A stretch of DNA of 64,000 nt from Planctomycetota bacterium (GTDB lineage Bacteria; Planctomycetota; PLA2): positions 1 to 64,000 of the forward strand of contig JAJFFF010000018.1 of NCBI GenBank assembly GCA_021776785.1, written 5' to 3'. Position 1 is the stretch's first letter; every line of letters begins with the position of its first letter. The notes beneath the pieces were generated by a model. The model did no database searches, was not told the origin of the DNA, and saw only the letters and a list, made by a program, of their open reading frames with translations. Below are positions 50,641 through 59,297 of this stretch, one piece after another. Both the position numbers and the translations under genes were made by a program.

Positions 50641-52062
50641 TCACGAATCGCGTGCCGAACGCAGCGAAATCGTGAAACGCGTGCCCTTGCCGGACTCGCT
50701 CGCCACGTCGAGGCGCCCGCCGTGCGCCGCTACCAGCCGCTCCGCCAAAAACAGGCCCAGGCCCGCTCCCTCGCGCCCTCCCGGCCTCGTCGTCACAAAC
50801 GGCTCAAACAAGATCGCGCGGATGCTCGGGTCCACGCCGGGACCGTCGTCTTCAATCTCGATCTCGACCGTGTCGCCGGCGACGCGCTGCCGGACCGCGA
50901 GCACGCCATGGTCGCCCATCGCGTTGACCGCGTTGCGAATCAGATTGCTCAGCACTTGCCGCAACATCGCCGCGTCCCCGCTCACCCGCGCCGGCGCCAG
51001 TTCGCGCGCGACAACGATGCCGGCGGGCGGCCGCACCTCGGCCAAAGCCTCCTCGACCAACGCCGCCCCGTCGCACGGTGCGAGCTCCGGTTCCGCGCGC
51101 GTCGCCCGCAACAGCGCGTCGGTGATGCCGACGCCGCGACGGGCGGTCTTGCGAATCATGTGCAGCGACTCCGCCACGTCGGGGTTGGGGTCGTCGCCCA
51201 GCGCCGTTTCCGCGCAGCCCAACACGCCGCCCAACAAGTTATTGAACTCGTGCGCGATCCCGCCCGCCATCGTGCCGACGCTCGCGGCGCGCGCCGCCCG
51301 CACCAAGGCGGCCGTGCGCGCTTGCACCTTGCCCTCGAGACCGGTGCGCAGCTCCGCGTTCTCACGTTCGGTGGCTTCGACCGCGGTCGCCGTTTCGTTA
51401 AACACGTGCGCCAGGCGCGCCAGCTCGGCCGCCGAGCCCTTCGTTTGCAAACGGGTTCCGCGCTCGCCGGCGCCGAACCGACCGACCGCCGCGGTCAGAG
51501 CGCGTACCGGGCGCACGACCGCGCGGTGCAACAGGAGAGCCTGGCCTGCGAGCAACACCAACAAAAGTCCCGTCCATGCCGCGACGGTTCGCCACGCGAC
51601 CTGAGCGCCGTGGCGGGCGGCCGCCTCCGCCCGCGCATCCCGGAGCCGCGCCAACCTCTCGGTCACCGCGGCTCCGGTGCGCGTCAATACTTCGGCGCGC
51701 ACGGCGGCGTGTTTTTCGCCGCCCGTGCCGCTCGGGTCGGAAATCGCGGCGCGCAACGCCGTCCTCAGGGGAACCTGCTGGAGTGCGCCGACCTCGTCCA
51801 CAAACAGATCGAGCGGAAGATCCGCCAGCGCGTCCGCGCGCCGCGCGTCCGCCGCCAACGCCGCGGTCGCCGAGAAATCCATCGTCTCGTCCACGAGCGA
51901 CCGCGCGATCGACTCGAAGTGACCTTCGGCCTCGCGCAGGAGCCCGTCGGTGCGTTGCACGAACGCGCGTTGACTCACCGGTCGCCAAGCAAGCAACGCG
52001 AGCAACACCGCCACAGCGATCGTGGCCGCGCCGATCCACGCGATCCGACCGAACAAACTCAT
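50641..52062 (-). CDS. Membrane sensor histidine kinase
   Basis: A 473-residue kinase. Helices at about 9-27 and 157-179 enclose a periplasmic sensor of about 130 residues, followed by HAMP (about 180-235), a DHp domain with H271 (GGIAHEFNNLLGG) and a HATPase domain with NLIRNAVNAM, EDDGPGVD and GAGLGLFLAERLVAAHGG. It overlaps the binding-protein gene upstream by 4 nt and precedes the regulator by 10 nt. The trio forms one signalling operon in which the periplasmic protein may present the signal. Confidence 0.94.
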   Translation of the reverse strand: MSLFGRIAWIGAATIAVAVLLALLAWRPVSQRAFVQRTDGLLREAEGHFESIARSLVDETMDFSATAALAADARRADALADLPLDLFVDEVGALQQVPLRTALRAAISDPSGTGGEKHAAVRAEVLTRTGAAVTERLARLRDARAEAAARHGAQVAWRTVAAWTGLLLVLLAGQALLLHRAVVRPVRALTAAVGRFGAGERGTRLQTKGSAAELARLAHVFNETATAVEATERENAELRTGLEGKVQARTAALVRAARAASVGTMAGGIAHEFNNLLGGVLGCAETALGDDPNPDVAESLHMIRKTARRGVGITDALLRATRAEPELAPCDGAALVEEALAEVRPPAGIVVARELAPARVSGDAAMLRQVLSNLIRNAVNAMGDHGVLAVRQRVAGDTVEIEIEDDGPGVDPSIRAILFEPFVTTRPGGREGAGLGLFLAERLVAAHGGRLDVASESGKGTRFTISLRSARDS

Positions 52063-52832
52063 GATGTTCCTCGCACGGTGTCGGCACGCGCCAACATGTC
52101 CAAGGAAACACGATGGCCGCTCGCGTGCGCCCATGCAAGGTCGATCGTGATGCGGAGGCGGCGCGGCCTCACCGACGGCATCGGTTTGCCTTGCATGGAT
52201 CGCCGAACGGATGCCGCGGCGAGCCATCCCGAACTCTGCGCGCTCGGTCGAACGTGCAGCGTCGCGCGTGTTTGGATCCAGTCCGTGCTCACGGCGACCT
52301 GGGTCGGCTTCGCACCCGTGGTCGCACCCTCGGCAATCCAAACAAGATCGGTGCGCATCGCGTGTTTCCGTTCCACGGTCTTGAATCCAGGGAGTGCATT
52401 TCCCGCCGCGACGGCCACCCGTTTTGCATCGGGCGCGAACCGTCTCACGATGCGTGCAAGGTGATCGCGGTCCACGATGAGCGGAACCGTCGCTTCCGCG
52501 CGCATGGAAACTTCGACGATGCCGGCCTTGGGCAGCGCTCGGCGCGCCAGCGCGGCAGCTTGAGCCCCCAACGCGACCACGACGGCCGCGTCCTTGTGTT
52601 GTGCAAACACAACCCGCGCGCGCGCCTCGTCCTCGCCCAGGTCCACGAGCCGCCGCCGTTGCAGCCCGCGAAACCGTTCGAGCGCGCGCCACGCCGCGCG
52701 ATAGATTTCGCCGGACTCGGCGGACTTAGCCCAGCGAACAAACAGGACCGGTCGGTCCTTGCCGGCGTCGCGACCGCTCTCCTGAGCGACCGCTACGCCA
52801 AGCGCGCATAAGATGACAACGAAACGCCTCAT
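52059..52832 (-). CDS. Periplasmic binding protein-like sensor partner
   Basis: A 257-residue exported protein (signal about 1-17, VILCALGVAVAQ). It has the layout of ABC_sub_bind (PF04392)-type periplasmic proteins: a first alpha/beta lobe with AAVVVALGAQAAALARRALP (about 82-101) and a second with PDAKRVAVAAGNALPGF. It is coupled by a 4-nt overlap to the histidine kinase gene and has GGGGGAA before its ATG. I infer that it feeds a ligand signal to the kinase. The ligand is unknown. Confidence 0.75.
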   Translation of the reverse strand: MRRFVVILCALGVAVAQESGRDAGKDRPVLFVRWAKSAESGEIYRAAWRALERFRGLQRRRLVDLGEDEARARVVFAQHKDAAVVVALGAQAAALARRALPKAGIVEVSMRAEATVPLIVDRDHLARIVRRFAPDAKRVAVAAGNALPGFKTVERKHAMRTDLVWIAEGATTGAKPTQVAVSTDWIQTRATLHVRPSAQSSGWLAAASVRRSMQGKPMPSVRPRRLRITIDLAWAHASGHRVSLDMLARADTVRGTS

Positions 52833-52868
52833 GGTTCCCCCAAACAAGTGCGGAACCGTCGTACCCGA

Positions 52869-54977
52869 TCACTTGACGACTAGGTCCAACTCCGCCACCA
52901 AGAAGTCCGGATCGCGAACGCCTTTGCCGGTCACATCGGCCGCCACATCGTGCGTTTTGTACCTCGCGCGGTGCCAGAGTTCCACGCGCACGCGCTTGGG
53001 TGCTGCGCCGGAAAAGCGAAACCGGTGCTCCACGGTCACGAGTTGGTCGGGAACGAGGCGGGTGTCTTCCACCAGTGTCTTCGCGCGCCAGAACGGGACG
53101 TGCGTTCGGCCGTCCGCATCCGCAAAGACCTGCGCAAACTCCCGTCCGGCAAAGCCCGCGAAGTCGCGATCGACGCGGCGCTCCTTCCATTCCTTTTCCG
53201 AGTATCCGGCGTGGTCGGGCACGGTCGGTCCTTCGACGCGTTCCGTTTCGCCTTCGGGAATCACGACCAGCAAGAGGTGCTTGTCGCTCGATCCGGTCGG
53301 CACCTTGTGCCCGACGCGCCGCGGTCGCAAGGTGGTCCGCACCGCGATCGTGTCGCCTTCTCGCTGCGCCAACCCCTTGACGACGACCGACGCGCGAATC
53401 AGCGAACGCCCTTCAAACGAATGGTCGTGAATCTGAGCCTTCGGCCGCCGCAGCGCGTTGACGGCGATGCGGCGCGCGAGTTTGCTCCGCTCCATCGACG
53501 TGCCGGTCGGCATATGGCAGGTCTGGCAGCTCTGATGCTCTTCCTGGGTCGCCGCCCAATCCGCCCACTCGCGGTAAGTCGCGAGCGCGGGCAGCCCGCT
53601 CGGCGTGGTGTACTGATGGCATCCCGCGCACAGGGCGCTCGTCGCAAAATACGGGTTGTGGACCGGCCCCATAAAGAGGTAATCGCTATCCGCCAGCGGA
53701 CCGTTGATGCGTTTGATCGGACCCGGCACACTCTTGTCGTCCGGGTTGGGCCGCCCCAGCTGTAACGACCCGCGCACACCAGGGCGTTCGAAGTCCTCGG
53801 TGTGGTGCACCTTGTGACAAAAGTCGCAGTGGTTTCCAAACGCCGCGGTGCCCGTGATCGCGTTCAGGCGCGCTTGCTGGCCGTCCAACGCGGCCTCGGG
53901 CGCATGGCAGGCCGCGCACAACCCCGGATCGCCCTCGGCTTTGCCGGCCGCGAGCGCGGGCAAGAAATCGCGCTCGTAGACAGCCTTCGTCACCGGATTG
54001 CTGGCCGCATACGCGTGCCGCGAGTCGCGCCACTCCTCATAGGAGTTGCGATGGCAGTTCCCGCAGTTCCAAATCTCTTTTCGCGTGTTGCGATGAGGAT
54101 TGATGAACTTGTACCGCGCGTCGTCGCTGTAAGGCGATGGCTCCAAAATGAAATCGATGGTGCGCATCTTCTGCATCAAGATGGCTTCGACGCCGTTGCG
54201 ATAGCCGGGGGCCGCTGCGCTGATCATGACGACCGCCGGAACCCGGCGGGTGCGCAACACAAACCGCCCCTGGCGATCGGTGCGCGTCGCACTCCCCTCC
54301 TGATGACGAAACATGACGACCGCGTCCGCGAGACGACGGCCGTCGCGACCACGCACGGTTCCCTTGATGGTGACGGGCTTCTCGTTGCGCACCGCGTCCT
54401 GTTTGATCCGGACGCGATAGTGCTGGCCCTCGCCGACATAGGTTCCGACGCGCACGCCGTAACCCTCTTCGATTTTCTCGTCGGCGTCGTGGTAGTACTG
54501 CACGTAGATGCGGTTCTTATCGCCCTTGTGGAACCAGATCTCCGCGCCGCCGTTGTTGGCGAAGTTGCGCGAGACATCAAAGCACCACCAGCGCGCCCGC
54601 AGGCGCCCGTCCACAACGCGCCCGGTCCCCACGGTCACCCACGCGCCGCCGATGTCTTGCTCGTCCACGCCGTCGGAGCGAAACGTGACTTCGTTCCCGT
54701 CCTGCTCGAAGACGAGATCGTAGTTGTAGTTGCCAAAGCGAAAGCGCCCCGTGAAGTCAGCGGACGCTTGCTCTTTTTCGCCATGCCCGACCGGCCCCGC
54801 CGGCGCAGGTGCCGGGGGAACGAGAGCGCGCTTGGTCTCGTAGTCCTTAAGCCAACGCGACAAGACCTCGGGCTTGGCTTTCTTGCGGTACTTCCCGACC
54901 GGCAGCTCCTCTTTCGAGAACAGCATGGCCATGATGAGCAGCACCGCGACGGGTACCAGGAGCAAAACGCGTTTCAT
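52869..54977 (-). CDS. Pentaheme cytochrome c (c554-like)
   Basis: A 702-residue exported protein with an N-terminal helix (about 3-20). Residues 195-270 form a carboxypeptidase-regulatory-like beta domain (VTIKGTVRGRDGRRLADAVV). Five CxxCH heme sites start at C305, C354, C384, C450 and C484 (CGNCH, CAACH, CDFCH, CAGCH, CQTCH), in the pattern of c554-type multiheme proteins. A C-terminal beta domain follows. The ATG at 54977 overlaps the nuclease gene by 4 nt. It is likely periplasmic or cell-surface. The substrate or partner is unknown. Confidence 0.85.
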   Translation of the reverse strand: MKRVLLLVPVAVLLIMAMLFSKEELPVGKYRKKAKPEVLSRWLKDYETKRALVPPAPAPAGPVGHGEKEQASADFTGRFRFGNYNYDLVFEQDGNEVTFRSDGVDEQDIGGAWVTVGTGRVVDGRLRARWWCFDVSRNFANNGGAEIWFHKGDKNRIYVQYYHDADEKIEEGYGVRVGTYVGEGQHYRVRIKQDAVRNEKPVTIKGTVRGRDGRRLADAVVMFRHQEGSATRTDRQGRFVLRTRRVPAVVMISAAAPGYRNGVEAILMQKMRTIDFILEPSPYSDDARYKFINPHRNTRKEIWNCGNCHRNSYEEWRDSRHAYAASNPVTKAVYERDFLPALAAGKAEGDPGLCAACHAPEAALDGQQARLNAITGTAAFGNHCDFCHKVHHTEDFERPGVRGSLQLGRPNPDDKSVPGPIKRINGPLADSDYLFMGPVHNPYFATSALCAGCHQYTTPSGLPALATYREWADWAATQEEHQSCQTCHMPTGTSMERSKLARRIAVNALRRPKAQIHDHSFEGRSLIRASVVVKGLAQREGDTIAVRTTLRPRRVGHKVPTGSSDKHLLLVVIPEGETERVEGPTVPDHAGYSEKEWKERRVDRDFAGFAGREFAQVFADADGRTHVPFWRAKTLVEDTRLVPDQLVTVEHRFRFSGAAPKRVRVELWHRARYKTHDVAADVTGKGVRDPDFLVAELDLVVK

Positions 54978-55882
54978 TGAACGGCGGGACAGATCGAACG
55001 GAAGTTGCACGAACGACAAGCGAAGCCGGGTGTGGCTTCATAATCCTCTTGGCGCGCGGTGTTGGAGTCAGCATCGGCCAACCGCTCCCGCATCGCCGCG
55101 ATGGATTTTCGCATGACGTCGCTCACTCGTTCACGATCTTCCGCGGAGACCTGCCGTAATTCGACTTGGCCCCCCGTCAGGAGGTAAACCGGCGAACCGC
55201 GTACGCAGTCCGGGTCCACGTCCCATTTTGCCGCCGCGAACAGGCCGTAGAGCACGACCTGATCCTGGTTGCGCTTGTCGGGCCGGCCCGTTTTCCAGTC
55301 CAAAAGGAGCACTTCGCCGCGATGACGACACGCAAAATCCGGCACGGCGAAGACCTTGGTGCCTTCAAACTGGAACGTATCGAGCGTTTCCATCGGCAGC
55401 CACTGGTCGATGTCGGTCTCGCGAATCAGCCCGTACGCCGCAGACTCAAAAAAGTTGCGGACGGACTCGCCGATTTTTTGGGCGATGCGCACCAAGAAGT
55501 CGCGCTTCGGGACCTGCCCCGATTCGTGCTCCGACAACCGCGCAAAACGCTTGGGGTGCTCGCGCCACTGCTCGTTGCGCGACTCCCCAAAGCTCTTTTG
55601 CATCTCGCTTTTACACCACGCAACGACAGCTGTCGGGTCCGGCTCCTGGCCCTGCGCGAACGTAAGCAGCGCGCGCTCGATGGCGCGGTGCACGACGTCG
55701 CCCGCGAGTAGATGCAGGTTCGTGATCTGCTTGAGCTGGTAGAGCTCTCGCGCATCGGCCGGCGCATCCGGATCCCAGCCACCCCAGGAACCGTAGTAGT
55801 GGTACCAATACTTGCGCGGACAGTCCGAGAACGTCCGTGACCGGCTCAGACTCCACGAGAACTCATTTTCTAGGGGACGCAC
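54974..55882 (-). CDS. PD-(D/E)XK nuclease with predicted [4Fe-4S] cluster
   Basis: A 302-residue RecB/Cas4-type nuclease. H65 (GDVVHRAIE), D182 (VPDFAC), D195 and K197 (LLLDWKTG), and Q208 with Y212 (QDQVVLYG) make up the metal site and motif. C21 (SDCPRKYWYHYY) and C289, C292 and C298 near the C-terminus match the four cysteines that hold a [4Fe-4S] cluster in AddB and Cas4. No CRISPR array or cas gene is in the window. It overlaps the multiheme cytochrome gene by 4 nt, an unexpected pairing. Confidence 0.9.
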   Translation of the reverse strand: MRPLENEFSWSLSRSRTFSDCPRKYWYHYYGSWGGWDPDAPADARELYQLKQITNLHLLAGDVVHRAIERALLTFAQGQEPDPTAVVAWCKSEMQKSFGESRNEQWREHPKRFARLSEHESGQVPKRDFLVRIAQKIGESVRNFFESAAYGLIRETDIDQWLPMETLDTFQFEGTKVFAVPDFACRHRGEVLLLDWKTGRPDKRNQDQVVLYGLFAAAKWDVDPDCVRGSPVYLLTGGQVELRQVSAEDRERVSDVMRKSIAAMRERLADADSNTARQEDYEATPGFACRSCNFRSICPAVQ

Positions 55883-56059
55883 GAGGGGACCATCTTAGTC
55901 GACCCCAACCCCACCTCTTCGCGGCGGCGCGCAGCCGCCCGGAGCGCCGTTTTTTACGCGTTACGTCTGTCGGAGAACGGCGACGCAGAGATCGCCTTCG
56001 CCCGATAAGCGACTCGCGACTCGGCGCTCGCAGCCCACGAGGAGTTATGCATTGAGCTG
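55883..56059. repeat. Intergenic stretch with repeat-like core
   Basis: No gene is evident in these 177 bases. It includes GGCGGC(GCGCA)GCCGCC, a GC hairpin at about 55922-55939, and the word CGACGCAGAGATCG at 55981-55994. That word resembles the core of the repeats at 45941 and 46147 (CGACGCAGA followed by TCG). It may be a degenerate copy of the same dispersed element. A short minus-strand frame here (MHNSSWAASAESR) is probably not a gene. Confidence 0.4.
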
Positions 56060-57757
56060 CTAGGGAGCCGACGCCCCGCGGCCGCGCGGATCGGAAACGG
56101 CGACAGTGGCGTTTCCTTGGCGCGCGACGGCTTGCACATCGCCCATCGGTCCGTCCTTTTTGCGAAGCGTGTGGCCGAGAGCTAAGAGCGCGTCTTTTTG
56201 GCTGTCCGTCAAGCGCTCGTACAACACAACATCGGGACTCCACTGATGGTGAATGCGGGGCGCGCTCACCGCTTCGCGCAGATCTTGGCCGAGGCCGATG
56301 TGACGACCGATGACCTGGCAAACCGTCGAGATGATCGTCGGTCCGCCGGGACTGCCCACGAGCAAACGCGGTTTCCCGTTCTCGAGCAGGATCGTCGGGG
56401 TCATCGATGACAGCGGACGCTTGCCCGGACGGATTTCGTTTTTCGCGCTCTGGATAAGACCGAACTGGTTGGGCATGCCCGGCTTGGTCGTGAAGTCGTC
56501 CATCTCGTTGTTGAGCAAGACGCCGGAGACCGCGAGACCGCACCCAAACGCGCCGTTGAGCGTCGTCGTGCAACTAACCGCGTTTCCGTGCGCGTCGAGG
56601 ATCGAAAAGTGACACGTCTCTTCGCTTTCGGCGCCGGAACTGAGGCCGCCACTGACGGCGCTGCTCGGCGTGGCGCGTCCGAGGTCGATGGTCGCCAACC
56701 GCTCGCGCACGTAGGCGCGGTCCAAAAGTTCAGCGACGGGAACGCGCACGAAATCGGGGTCGCCAAAGTAGAGCGAACGATCCGCAAAGGAGCGCCGGCC
56801 CGCCTCCGCCAAAAAATGCAGGCGTTGGGTCGGGCGCATCGCTTCCCACTGCGCCATCTCCATCATGCCAAGCATCTGCAACAAGACCACGCCGCCGCTG
56901 CTCGGAGGTGGCATCGTCAGCACGGTCGCGCCGCCATACTGCCCGCGCAAGGGTTCGCGCATTTTCGGTTGATACGTGGCGAGATCGCCGATTGTCAAAC
57001 GCGCCCCGTACTTGCTGGCGACGCGCTGCAGCTCCTCGGCGAACCACCCGTAGTAAAAGCCCTTCGCTCCATCCAAGGCGATCGCGCGGAGTACGCGTGC
57101 GAGGCCGGGCTGCCGCAGCGTTTCGCCTTTCATGGGCGGCTTGCCGCCGGGAAGGTACACCTGCGCCGTTTCGGGAAAGCGCGCCAGATGGTCGCGGTAC
57201 TTTCGCAGTTGCGCCGCCAACGCGGAGTCCACAACAAAGCCCTTGGCGGCCAAACGAATCGCCGGTTCCAACAACCGCTCGCGCGGCAACTTTCCGAAAC
57301 GCTCGTGCGCGACCAAGTAGCCGGCGACGCTGCCCGGAACTCCGGTGGCGCGCGGCCCGATCAGAGACGCGTCGGGAATCGGATCCCCGCGTTCGTCGAG
57401 GTACATATTGGGGCGCGCGGCGCGCGGCGCCACTTCGCGTGCGTCGATGACCGCGTCTTCTTGCGCCGTGTGCACGAGCATGAACCCGCCGCCGCCGAGA
57501 TTGCCGGCGATCGGGTGCGTGACAGCGAGAACGAAACCCGCGCAGACGGCCGCGTCGATCGCGTTGCCGCCGTCGCGCAAGACCTTCACCGCTTCGGAAG
57601 TCGCGTGGTACTCGGGCGTCGCCACACCGCCCGGCACGGCGTGCGCCGGCCACCGCGTCCGGCCGCCGCACCCGGCGACGAAGAACACGGACAGCAAAAA
57701 CGTAACGAAAAGCGCCCAGGGGCGCGCGGCGCGCGCGCGAGCTAATTCCATCGCCAT
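56060..57757 (-). CDS. ggt: Gamma-glutamyltranspeptidase lipoprotein
   Basis: A 565-residue Ntn-hydrolase that cleaves gamma-glutamyl bonds of glutathione outside the cytoplasm. The lipobox is FFVAGC (Cys30). The self-cleavage site is SEETCHFSILD, with nucleophile T381; TTH is more usual than TCH. Downstream, GKRPLSSMTPTILL and GSPGGPTIISTV build the small-subunit active site. Both large (31-380) and small (381-565) chains have normal size. GGAG lies 8 bases before the ATG. It overlaps the LON-domain gene end by 16 nt. Confidence 0.95.
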   Translation of the reverse strand: MAMELARARAARPWALFVTFLLSVFFVAGCGGRTRWPAHAVPGGVATPEYHATSEAVKVLRDGGNAIDAAVCAGFVLAVTHPIAGNLGGGGFMLVHTAQEDAVIDAREVAPRAARPNMYLDERGDPIPDASLIGPRATGVPGSVAGYLVAHERFGKLPRERLLEPAIRLAAKGFVVDSALAAQLRKYRDHLARFPETAQVYLPGGKPPMKGETLRQPGLARVLRAIALDGAKGFYYGWFAEELQRVASKYGARLTIGDLATYQPKMREPLRGQYGGATVLTMPPPSSGGVVLLQMLGMMEMAQWEAMRPTQRLHFLAEAGRRSFADRSLYFGDPDFVRVPVAELLDRAYVRERLATIDLGRATPSSAVSGGLSSGAESEETCHFSILDAHGNAVSCTTTLNGAFGCGLAVSGVLLNNEMDDFTTKPGMPNQFGLIQSAKNEIRPGKRPLSSMTPTILLENGKPRLLVGSPGGPTIISTVCQVIGRHIGLGQDLREAVSAPRIHHQWSPDVVLYERLTDSQKDALLALGHTLRKKDGPMGDVQAVARQGNATVAVSDPRGRGASAP

Positions 57758-58383
57758 GGTTTCTCCAGAAAATGGAGGAGTTGATCGAGACGGCGCGAGA
57801 CGTTGCGTTCGCGCAAGAGCTCCAGTTTGTCGAACGGCAACAGCGGCGCGGCGAGCGCGCAGGTGTTGATCATCGCCGGGCGCAGTTGGTCCTCGGCGAC
57901 GTACTCCGCGAGCTGCTCGCGCAACCCGTCGATGGGCGCCTTGCCGTCCGTCGCCGCGTGCAACGCCGTGGCGAGTTTTTCTTCGTGGTCGAGCGCCGCT
58001 TCATAGGTGTCCGCCATCAGCTCGACGTTCGCCATGCGGTACGGCTTGTCCGTAACCACCGGTTCCGCGCGTCCGGCCGCGATGCCAAGCACCGCGATGT
58101 CGGCGCGACCGTCCTTGCGCTCACGCACATGGACGACATGGCCGACGCACACGGTCGTGTGAAACGGCGGATTCGACTGATACTCGTCGGTCGCGCACGG
58201 CTGAAGCAACGCGATGGCGATCAGTCGATCGGCCGCGAGCGCGTCCTGCAGCATCTCGCGGTACCGGGGCTCAAACACGTGCAGCGGCAAGATGGCGCCG
58301 GGAAACAGCACCACGTTAGGAAGCGGAAACACGGGGACCGGCTTCGGAAACGCGTTGACGATCGTTTGCAGGTCCGGTTTCAC
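57742..58383 (-). CDS. LON substrate-binding domain protein
   Basis: A 213-residue protein that is just the N-terminal (LAN/LON) domain of Lon protease without ATPase or peptidase. Family phrases are VPVFPLPNVVLFPGAILPLH, VFEPRYREMLQDALAADRLI and a long C-terminal helix bundle. A GTG codon at 58383 is chosen because the frame upstream is not protein-like. The domain binds unfolded or tagged proteins, so an adaptor or redox-linked role is possible. It overlaps ggt by 16 nt. Confidence 0.85.
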   Translation of the reverse strand: MKPDLQTIVNAFPKPVPVFPLPNVVLFPGAILPLHVFEPRYREMLQDALAADRLIAIALLQPCATDEYQSNPPFHTTVCVGHVVHVRERKDGRADIAVLGIAAGRAEPVVTDKPYRMANVELMADTYEAALDHEEKLATALHAATDGKAPIDGLREQLAEYVAEDQLRPAMINTCALAAPLLPFDKLELLRERNVSRRLDQLLHFLEKPWRWN

Positions 58384-58415
58384 GTCAACAGTGTAGCGTT
58401 CGTCGGGGCCGTTCT

Positions 58416-59279
58416 CTACCGCTTGAGCTTTAGGTGGGGTGGCGCGGCAGGCTTGCGCATGACCACCGGCGTGTTCCCGGCGCGCGCTTCGGCGAGCGTG
58501 CGCCAGTCGCCAAGCTGCTCCAAAAACTCGTCCACATCGACGCCCATGATCCCCGGGCGGCAGGACTCGAGCTTCGCCATGCCCCCGCGCAACAGCGCCA
58601 GCATCCCGCCCCAATTTTCGTGGCCGAAGTGATGGAGGGCGGCGGCGACTTGAATCAGCCCTTGTAGAAACACGCGCCGCGCGCCGGTCGCTTCGAGCCA
58701 GAGCGCCTCCCACTCCTCGTGCGCTTGCCAGAACTCACGGTCGTTAAAACACGCCACACCGCGTTCGTACTCGTCGGGATAACCGGCGTATCCCGGTTCG
58801 CCCGTCAAAATCGCGCCGAGGCGATGCGCGATTTCGAGATCGCTCGCGACCGACGGGGCGCGCGGCGGACGCGCCAATTTGCCGCAAAACTCGAATCCAA
58901 CCAGCGAACTCAGCACCCGAAACGAGGCGTCGAACGAGGCCGGAATCGCGTCATCGTCGGGCTCGTAGATCGCGAGGTAACCGCTCCGCTTGCCCGCCGT
59001 GCGCGGCGTTAAACGTCCGCGCGGCAAAAGCTCCAGCCACGAGTCGAGCCACAGCTTGGTCGTTCCCGGCCAGCCGCCCAACACGATGGGCGTCACCCAC
59101 AACAGAGCATCCGCTTCGAGCGCGATCTCGGTGAGCTCTGCGCTCCGAGCGCCGTCGAGGCGACGCATGTCGGTCGTCCAACCGCTTGCGCGCGCCCCGT
59201 TGGCCGCAGCGTCAGCCCACGCGTCCAGCGTCGGGTGCGGCGTCCCGCCGATCAATCCGACGAGCGTAAGTTTGGACAT
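58416..59279 (-). CDS. Flavodoxin-like/DUF309 fusion protein
   Basis: A 287-residue two-domain protein. Residues 1-135 resemble a flavodoxin-like NAD(P)H-dependent FMN reductase: LTLVGLIGGTPHPTLDAWA at the start and WVTPIVLGGWPGTTKLWLDS in the middle. Residues about 165-240 match DUF309, with ACFNDREFWQAHEEWEALW and FLQGLIQVAAALHHFGHEN. The ATG at 59279 is used; an upstream GTG adds six residues. This domain pair is unfamiliar to me. It lies between the LON-domain gene and ETF-QO. Confidence 0.8.
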   Translation of the reverse strand: MSKLTLVGLIGGTPHPTLDAWADAAANGARASGWTTDMRRLDGARSAELTEIALEADALLWVTPIVLGGWPGTTKLWLDSWLELLPRGRLTPRTAGKRSGYLAIYEPDDDAIPASFDASFRVLSSLVGFEFCGKLARPPRAPSVASDLEIAHRLGAILTGEPGYAGYPDEYERGVACFNDREFWQAHEEWEALWLEATGARRVFLQGLIQVAAALHHFGHENWGGMLALLRGGMAKLESCRPGIMGVDVDEFLEQLGDWRTLAEARAGNTPVVMRKPAAPPHLKLKR

Positions 59280-59297
59280 GGTCGCCGCAGCACCCAC

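Noticed and set aside
49038-50675. 545-codon plus-strand frame
   Set aside because: Antisense to the binding protein and response regulator, both with strong motifs.
54974-55882. Possible CRISPR-linked Cas4
   Set aside because: The nuclease has the four cysteines, but there is no repeat array and no cas1, cas2 or effector gene nearby.
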